In this document: positions 59,264 through 64,000 of the stretch, piece by piece
Position numbering within the stretch: position 1 is the first letter of the stretch
Layout of the letters: each line of letters begins with the position of its first letter
From: Lachnospiraceae bacterium
Lineage (GTDB): Bacteria > Bacillota > Clostridia > Lachnospirales > Lachnospiraceae
Assembly: GCA_017455525.1 (NCBI GenBank)
Contig: JAFTAP010000060.1
Coordinates: 1-64,000 of the forward strand
Length of the DNA: 64,000 nt
Direction: 5' to 3'
The notes under the pieces: model-generated
Told to the model about the DNA's origin: nothing
Database searches by the model: none
What the model saw: the letters and a program-made list of their open reading frames with translations, nothing else
Made by a program: the position numbers and the translations under genes

Positions 59264-59965
59264 CTATCTCTCCTCAGTCACAGGCTTTATATATGCTGCA
59301 ATCCCTGAGATCACAACCGTAAGGATTATTATCCTGAAGCCCTCGGATATGTCAGACAGCATCGGAGCCTTGGTAAATATGAAGCTCGCCACCATCGCTA
59401 TGATCACAAGCCCGGCCATGAAGTGACTTCGTCTTGCAGGTGGGATTATAATCGCAAGGAACATCCCGTAAAGCGCCACATTCATAGCGGAAGCAAGCCT
59501 CACAGGAAGCACGTCTCCCACTACGACTCCGAGCACCGTTCCGAGACACCAGCCCGCCACCGAGACAACCGCCGCACCATAAGTATAAATAGGATCAAGA
59601 TGTCCATCTACAGCAGATGATATGCCGAAGAGTTCATCCGTCACGAACCATGCAAGCAGCAACCTCTTCCACATGGGAATATCGCTTGAAAGCTTCTGTG
59701 ACAGCGAGCAACTCATAAGGAAGTACCTTAAGTTTATCACGAGCGTCGTGGCTATCATTTCGATAACCCCCGCAGCAGAGCCTATGAGCACTATCGCGGC
59801 ATATTCTCCGGCCGATGCGAGCATCCCAAAAGACATGAAAAAACTTTGGATGGCATCCATATTTATATTCCCCGCAGCTATGCCAAGTGTAAAAGCCACA
59901 GCCAGATAGCCCATAGCTATCGGGATTCCGTCTTTGAGTCCTTTAATGAATAATTTCATGTTCAT
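59264..59965 (-). CDS. azlC: AzlC-family branched-chain amino acid exporter subunit
   Basis: 233 residues, about seven membrane segments. The start KLFIKGLKDGIPIAMGYLAV and VTDELFGISS are typical of AzlC/YgaZ. It pairs with AzlD downstream. The first ATG and one two codons later are both possible starts. Its upstream region contains the terminator of the CAP gene. Confidence 0.87.
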   Translation of the reverse strand: MNMKLFIKGLKDGIPIAMGYLAVAFTLGIAAGNINMDAIQSFFMSFGMLASAGEYAAIVLIGSAAGVIEMIATTLVINLRYFLMSCSLSQKLSSDIPMWKRLLLAWFVTDELFGISSAVDGHLDPIYTYGAAVVSVAGWCLGTVLGVVVGDVLPVRLASAMNVALYGMFLAIIIPPARRSHFMAGLVIIAMVASFIFTKAPMLSDISEGFRIIILTVVISGIAAYIKPVTEER

Positions 59966-59993
59966 AATAATAGGGAGCCCTGCCCGGACTCCC
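59963..59993 (-). terminator. Intrinsic terminator of the CAP-domain gene
   Basis: Minus-strand GGGAGTCC, loop, GGGCTCCC (59973-59993) followed by TATTATTAT. It lies between the CAP gene stop and azlC, whose start codon lies inside or just after the T-rich tract. Confidence 0.55.
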
Positions 59994-60020
59994 CGCTATA
60001 TCCTATACGTCTACCTCTTG

Positions 60021-60575
60021 TCAGTTTGAGAAAAGATATGCTGTCGTAAGTCTCGTGCCGTCAGCGGTATTCGCTACGTTAGTCCTTATACCTACCTTAG
60101 TGAAGGAACCAAAAGTCATATTATCGTAGTGCGTAGGAGAAGCCACAAGGTTATCAAACATGACATCCGCCGCCTGCTCCTGCTCCTCCTCGGAATAATC
60201 AAACTCCGGGAAAGTCACATATGAGAGATTCTCCCCGCGCCATTTATTGGCAGGTATCATGTCACACCCCTGCGCTCCGTTAGGCCTGGTATGCGACCAT
60301 TTGGTCGTAGCCTCGACGGATCTCGTCGCCGCATAGGAATTGAGCGTCGGATCTATCGACAGGGAACCAACTCCCACGGAAGCTCTGAGAGAGTTCATCT
60401 TCTGTAACATAAGATTATTCAATATGCTCACGTTCGATGTGTTAAGCTGTGAAACACCTATCGCCTCCGTACTCTTTGCCTGTCCTTCTCTGGCCTCTGC
60501 ATAACCTGCCAACGGAAGCGTAACAAGTACCACCGCAAGTGTAAATACTGTAAATGTCCCTAAAATCTTTTTCAT
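60021..60575 (-). CDS. Secreted CAP-domain protein
   Basis: 184 residues from ATG at 60575 (GGGGGACATC upstream); the frame extends to 60671 through the riboswitch and was rejected. A signal peptide ends at GYAEA (about residue 27), followed by a CAP/SCP domain with MNSLRASVG, LNSYAATRSVEA, WSHTRPNG, GENLSYV and HYDNMTFGSFTKVGI. Bacterial CAP proteins are secreted and often linked to sporulation or surface interaction. Control by a c-di-GMP riboswitch suggests a surface or adhesion function. Confidence 0.85.
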   Translation of the reverse strand: MKKILGTFTVFTLAVVLVTLPLAGYAEAREGQAKSTEAIGVSQLNTSNVSILNNLMLQKMNSLRASVGVGSLSIDPTLNSYAATRSVEATTKWSHTRPNGAQGCDMIPANKWRGENLSYVTFPEFDYSEEEQEQAADVMFDNLVASPTHYDNMTFGSFTKVGIRTNVANTADGTRLTTAYLFSN

Positions 60576-60605
60576 GATGTCCCCCTTCTTCATCCATGAA
60601 GAACC

Positions 60606-60690
60606 GAACCTACATGGCAACTGGCTGTCTGCCTCACCGTCAGACCCTTTAGTTTTGCGTCCCTGCCTCACGACAGGTTTGCCAATATCT
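60606..60690 (-). ncRNA. Cyclic-di-GMP-I (GEMM) riboswitch
   Basis: On the minus strand the order is TTGGCAAACC, a short stem (CTGTC/GGCAG), GGGACGCAAAACTAAAGG, a second stem (GTCTGAC/ GGCAGAC with a GGTGAGG loop), and AGCCAGTTGCC. GGCAAACC, GGACGCAAA, CTAAAGG and GCCAGTTGCC are the hallmarks of class I c-di-GMP aptamers. P1 pairs TGGCAA (60615-60620 on + strand) with TTGCCA (60679-60684). Downstream is a hairpin TTCTTCAT-GG-ATGAAGAA next to the GGGGGA ribosome site, with no T-tract, so control may be at translation initiation. Confidence 0.85.
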
Positions 60691-60708
60691 TGTGTCTAGC
60701 TACTAACT

Positions 60709-60737
60709 AATATAAAGCCTAAATCTTTTTAAGTCAA
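60709..60737 (-). promoter_or_regulatory. SigmaA promoter of the riboswitch-CAP gene
   Basis: TTGACT (60732-60737), 17 bases, TATATT (60709-60714) on the minus strand; predicted start about 60702, directly ahead of the aptamer. Confidence 0.75.
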
Positions 60738-60823
60738 CAGGATTTGTTGTACTTATTTGAGAACATTAGTTCGATTAACATAAAATATCTAACAGTAAAC
60801 CACTATATATCGAAAAGTCCGAC

Positions 60824-62242
60824 TCACTCTCTTCCGTCCCAGCAATAGGTACATAGCTTATCCTTATCTATCCCGCAGGCATCCAGCATATCGTCAAGCC
60901 TGTTAAAGCTCAGAGAAGTAAATCCCAGCTGCTTCCTTATGTCCTCGACCATCTTCTTATACCTGTCAGAATCAGGGTTCGCATAGTCGTCGAGCACCGC
61001 TCGCTCGACCTCCTGCCCCTCTTCCTTATTCACCATGCGCCTGGCTATAAGCTCCATCTCGGATGTGGAACGGGAAAAATTGATATATTTACAGCCAAAC
61101 ATTATGGGCGGACAGGCAGGGCGCACATGCACCTCCTTGGCTCCCGAATTATATAAAAACTGCGTCGTCTCCCTAAGCTGCGTCCCGCGCACTATCGAAT
61201 CATCTATTAAAAGTATCCTGTTGCCGTCTATAAGCTCATGCACCGGTATCAGCTTCATGCGGGCTATCATGTCTCGTCTCGACTGTATCGTAGGCATGAA
61301 GGACCTCGGCCAGGTAGGCGTGTATTTGATAAAGGGTCTCGAAAAAGGCACTCCCGATTCATTAGCATAACCGACCGCATGAGCCGTTCCCGAATCAGGA
61401 ACTCCGGCGACTATGTCAATATCCGATCTTGTCATCATATCCCTGTCCGCCATATGCTGACCGCAGCGGTATCTCATCTCCTCGACCGACACGCCCTCAT
61501 AGCCTGACGACGGATATCCGTAATAAACCCAGAGGAACGTGCATATCTTCATATAATCTCCCGGTCGCACTAGAGTCCTCACCTCTTCCGGCGTTATGAT
61601 CACGACCTCTCCCGGACCCAATTCCTTATGATCCCTGTAACCCATATTCAGATATGCGAACTTCTCAAAGGAAGCGCAGAAGCCCTCATCCTTCACTCCG
61701 ATAGTGAGCGGAGTCCTTCCCAGCTTGTCCCTTGCGCAGTATATCCCGCCGGCAGTAAGGAGCAGCATCGTCATAGAGCCGTCTATCGTATCCTGCGCAT
61801 ATTTTATGCCGTCTATGATATTATCCTTCTGATTAATAAGAGCAGCGACCAGCTCCGTGGCGTTTATCGAGCCTCCGCTCATCTCAAGGAAATGCGTACC
61901 TGAGGTCTTTATCACTTCCTCGGACAGCTCGTCGATATTATTTATCTTACCGACCGTCGTTATCGCATAAGTGCCATGATGCGACCTGACTATAAGAGGC
62001 TGCGGCTCATAATCGGATATGCAGCCTATCCCGATATTCCCCTTCATCTCATGGAAATCAGACTCAAACTTCGTCCTGAACGGAGAATTCTCTATATTAT
62101 GTATCGCACGGTTAAAGCCCTCCTTGCTGTCAAAGACCGCCATTCCCGCACGCCTCGTCCCAAGATGCGAATGGTAATCGGTTCCGAAATAAAGGTCGAA
62201 CACGCAATCATTCTTTAATGCAGCCGCAAAAAATCCGCCCAT
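60824..62242 (-). CDS. PurF-like amidophosphoribosyltransferase without the catalytic cysteine
   Basis: 472 residues with a class II glutamine amidotransferase fold and a PRTase domain. The PRPP loop ILLIDDSIVRGTQ and YTPTWPRSFMP match PurF. PurF normally starts M-C-G, with Cys as nucleophile after removal of Met or a propeptide. This protein starts MGGFFAAALKNDCVFDLYFG, so Cys is replaced by Gly and the next Cys is residue 13. Similar paralogues exist in clostridia. It may use ammonia or have a regulatory function. It is cotranscribed with metA. Confidence 0.82.
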   Translation of the reverse strand: MGGFFAAALKNDCVFDLYFGTDYHSHLGTRRAGMAVFDSKEGFNRAIHNIENSPFRTKFESDFHEMKGNIGIGCISDYEPQPLIVRSHHGTYAITTVGKINNIDELSEEVIKTSGTHFLEMSGGSINATELVAALINQKDNIIDGIKYAQDTIDGSMTMLLLTAGGIYCARDKLGRTPLTIGVKDEGFCASFEKFAYLNMGYRDHKELGPGEVVIITPEEVRTLVRPGDYMKICTFLWVYYGYPSSGYEGVSVEEMRYRCGQHMADRDMMTRSDIDIVAGVPDSGTAHAVGYANESGVPFSRPFIKYTPTWPRSFMPTIQSRRDMIARMKLIPVHELIDGNRILLIDDSIVRGTQLRETTQFLYNSGAKEVHVRPACPPIMFGCKYINFSRSTSEMELIARRMVNKEEGQEVERAVLDDYANPDSDRYKKMVEDIRKQLGFTSLSFNRLDDMLDACGIDKDKLCTYCWDGRE

Positions 62243-62243
62243 A

Positions 62244-63197
62244 TCATTCCCCCTTAGAAATATACGTCCTGCCCTCCGTAGGTATGCCTCCTATGTCATA
62301 GGGCGTATTCTGATAAACGTAGTAATTAAGCCAGTTCGTGTATATTATGTTCGCATGGCTCCTCCATAAAAGCATCGGCTTCTTCGTCGGATCGTCATTC
62401 GGATAATAATTCACGGGAAGCGCCGTATCAAGCCCCTTCTCCCTATCGCGCCTGTATTCCATGTCAAGCGTTCTCCTGTCATATTCGGGATGCCCAAATA
62501 AAAACACCTGCCTTCCGCTTTGCGCCGTACATAAGCAGACCCCGGCCTTATTATCTCCCTCTGCAAGCACGGTCAGCTCCCCACAGCCGTGGATGTCCTC
62601 TGCGGAAACCTCCGTATATCTTGAATGCGGAATATAAAATAAATCGTCGAACCCCCTGACTAACGGGTCTTTCCTGTTCCTTACCCTGTGCTGGTACACG
62701 CCGAAAAGCTTTTCGTCAAAAGTACGTTTCGGCAGCCCATAGTGATAATAAAGAGCCGCCTGCGCTCCCCAGCATACATGGAAGGTTGAAGTGACATTAA
62801 TCTTTGACCACTCAAATATATGCGTAAGCTCCTTCCAGTAGTCCACATCCTCATATTCCATCAGCTCCACGGGAGCTCCCGTGATTATCATGCCGTCAAA
62901 GGTCCGATCCCTCACGGCATCCCACGTAGTATAGAACTGATTGAGGTGACTCATAGAAGCATTCTTGGACGAGTGGCTCTTGACAATCATGAATGTAACA
63001 TTTATCTGCAAAGGGGTGTTGGAAAGCGACCTTAGAAGCTGAAGCTCCGTGTCTTCCTTAAGAGGCATAAGGTTAAGTATGCAGATCTCCAAAGGCCTTA
63101 TGTCCTGATGCATGGAGCGCTCCGGCTCCATCGTAAATATATTCTCGTTCTCAAGTATGCTTCTCGCAGGCAGATCCTTCTGGACGCAAATGGGCAT
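62244..63197 (-). CDS. metA: Homoserine O-acetyltransferase (MetA family)
   Basis: 317 residues. C142 in FHVCWGAQAAL is the acyl-accepting nucleophile, with the catalytic His/Glu in GHPEYD near 234-238. Residue 111 is Glu (ITGAPVELMEY). In MetA-type enzymes Glu at this place makes room for acetyl-CoA, while Gly is found in succinyl-CoA users such as E. coli. So the product should be O-acetylhomoserine for methionine synthesis. The start lies 15 bases after the lipoprotein gene. Confidence 0.93.
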   Translation of the reverse strand: MPICVQKDLPARSILENENIFTMEPERSMHQDIRPLEICILNLMPLKEDTELQLLRSLSNTPLQINVTFMIVKSHSSKNASMSHLNQFYTTWDAVRDRTFDGMIITGAPVELMEYEDVDYWKELTHIFEWSKINVTSTFHVCWGAQAALYYHYGLPKRTFDEKLFGVYQHRVRNRKDPLVRGFDDLFYIPHSRYTEVSAEDIHGCGELTVLAEGDNKAGVCLCTAQSGRQVFLFGHPEYDRRTLDMEYRRDREKGLDTALPVNYYPNDDPTKKPMLLWRSHANIIYTNWLNYYVYQNTPYDIGGIPTEGRTYISKGE

Positions 63198-63212
63198 GTC
63201 GTTTCGTTTTCC

Positions 63213-63998
63213 TTATTCTAATTTATACTCCGGCCTTGAATCAGCAGACCTCACAATCAGGGACAGGCTCTCTATGTCTGATGCGACGCTCTCCTGTACC
63301 TCGGCTATAAGCACGGCGTCCGCAGAGCTGTATGCGGGTACGGTTCCTTCGTACTTCGAGAGGTCATCGGGAAGTATCGTCTGCTGCACGGTATGATTCT
63401 CTCCGTTTATCTTAACCCTGAAGGTCGGTCTCATATCTATGATGTCGCACTCCTTATCAAGACCCTCTGTATTGCTGATATTAAAGTGCATGATGAGAAG
63501 AGTATCCCCCTGTGCCGCGGTCATTCCCATATATACATCGTCAGCAGACACGGAACCTGATGTAGGATAAGACCTGCTGACCTCGTAGTCGGTATAATAA
63601 ATATCAAACCCCGACACGCCTATAGCTTCCGCAAGCGTCATCTCCGGCTCAACATATTCCTCACCGGAACCCTCGCCCGATCCGTCTCCGGAACCATCGG
63701 AGCTCTGCTGCTCCGCATTAAGAGCCGCCTGCTCCATAGCCCTGAAGTTTTGTCTCTTTATCTCAAGATCAAGCTGCTCTCTGTATTTTCTTTTAACCTT
63801 ATTTATGTCAACCAATCTCGAATCCGACTTATCATTATGCTGGCTCACTATATCCGATGAATAATCAGCTACCCTTTTCACATCCTCATCGGAAATATCA
63901 ACTCCCTCTGCTCCACAGCCTGAAAGCAGGGCAATGCTTATCACCAAGGCAGCACATCCGATATGAATATTTAATAAACTACGTAATTTCCTAATCAT
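63213..63998 (-). CDS. Lipoprotein with DUF5067-like C-terminal domain
   Basis: 261 residues. Signal peptide with lipobox LLSGC, lipidated Cys at residue 28. A charged helical segment (about 45-95), a Gly/Ser/Glu linker (GSGDGSGEGSGE) and an about 130-residue beta-rich domain (LLIMHFNISNTEG, MRPTFRVKINGENH, IQQTILPDD-like) follow. The domain resembles the telokin-like/DUF5067 group seen in secreted Firmicutes proteins. The start codon is two bases from the window edge; it could extend beyond. Function unknown. Confidence 0.7.
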   Translation of the reverse strand: MIRKLRSLLNIHIGCAALVISIALLSGCGAEGVDISDEDVKRVADYSSDIVSQHNDKSDSRLVDINKVKRKYREQLDLEIKRQNFRAMEQAALNAEQQSSDGSGDGSGEGSGEEYVEPEMTLAEAIGVSGFDIYYTDYEVSRSYPTSGSVSADDVYMGMTAAQGDTLLIMHFNISNTEGLDKECDIIDMRPTFRVKINGENHTVQQTILPDDLSKYEGTVPAYSSADAVLIAEVQESVASDIESLSLIVRSADSRPEYKLE

Positions 63999-64000
63999 CA

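Noticed and set aside
1..64000. tRNA or rRNA genes
   Set aside because: Looked for typical GGTTCGAATCC-type arms and rRNA signatures in the intergenic gaps; none seen.

Overview
The window reads as chromosome from a low-to-mid GC, Gram-positive clostridium, most likely a member of the Lachnospiraceae. Reasons: a PolC-type replicative polymerase next to ispG, a PolA without proofreading residues, split transketolase halves, a LoaP-like NusG paralogue, lipoproteins with lipoboxes, a DUF6033-like protein behind a flagellar-type (sigma28) promoter, and a cyclic-di-GMP-I riboswitch. The family assignment is inference from gene content. All but one of the genes lie on the minus strand, so transcription runs from high to low coordinates. 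I saw no rRNA, tRNA, CRISPR array or insertion sequence.

Region 1 (about 1-18,600) is a surface-glycan locus. In transcription order it has a LoaP/NusG-type antiterminator, a cytidylyltransferase-Gfo/Idh/MocA fusion, two broken genes (oxidoreductase and glycerophosphodiesterase), an AT-rich island (a small-gene plus ADP-ribosyltransferase-like toxin-antitoxin candidate, an antitoxin relic, a PD-(D/E)XK-like protein), a CDP-glycerol glycerophosphotransferase, a GT2 glycosyltransferase, a Rossmann/radical SAM protein, a set resembling nucleotide-heptose synthesis (GmhA-, GmhB-, HldE- and HldD-like), two radical SAM/SPASM proteins, a split transketolase and a methyltransferase.

Region 2 (18,701-20,244) is the most interesting part: a tyrosine recombinase gene enclosed by two 22-bp recombination-site-like sequences in inverted orientation. 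Each site has 9-bp inverted arms (TCGCAAAGT / ACTTTGCGA) around a 4-bp asymmetric core that reads GTGT on the left and ACAC on the right. Inside the segment a promoter points outward to the right, into a hairpin/T-tract made by the right site itself plus a second + strand terminator. Inversion would turn this promoter toward LoaP and the glycan operon. I infer a self-inverting phase switch that controls an antitermination-dependent polysaccharide operon.

Region 3 (20,360-48,700) is mainly housekeeping: polC, ispG, an Ig-like membrane protein, an inositol-phosphatase-family enzyme, a two-gene chromate transporter, comEC, a response regulator-histidine kinase-GerMN lipoprotein trio resembling actinobacterial MtrAB-LpqB, a ComEA-like protein, argD, argB, a WalJ-like hydrolase, a long FtsA-like protein, a FAD oxidoreductase, coaE, polA and a zinc-finger anti-sigma-like protein. 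Several intergenic spaces hold hairpin arrays and dispersed palindromes.

Region 4 (48,742-51,816) is an intact three-gene module (fusion, oxidoreductase, GDPD) whose decaying duplicate is in Region 1. Region 5 (52,000-64,000) holds the only + strand gene (Nudix-HAD), a FAH-family enzyme and DUF6033-like protein behind a sigma28-type promoter, a HAD/B12-radical SAM/UbiA lipid cluster, azlCD, a riboswitch-controlled CAP protein, a PurF-like protein that lacks the catalytic cysteine, metA and a lipoprotein.
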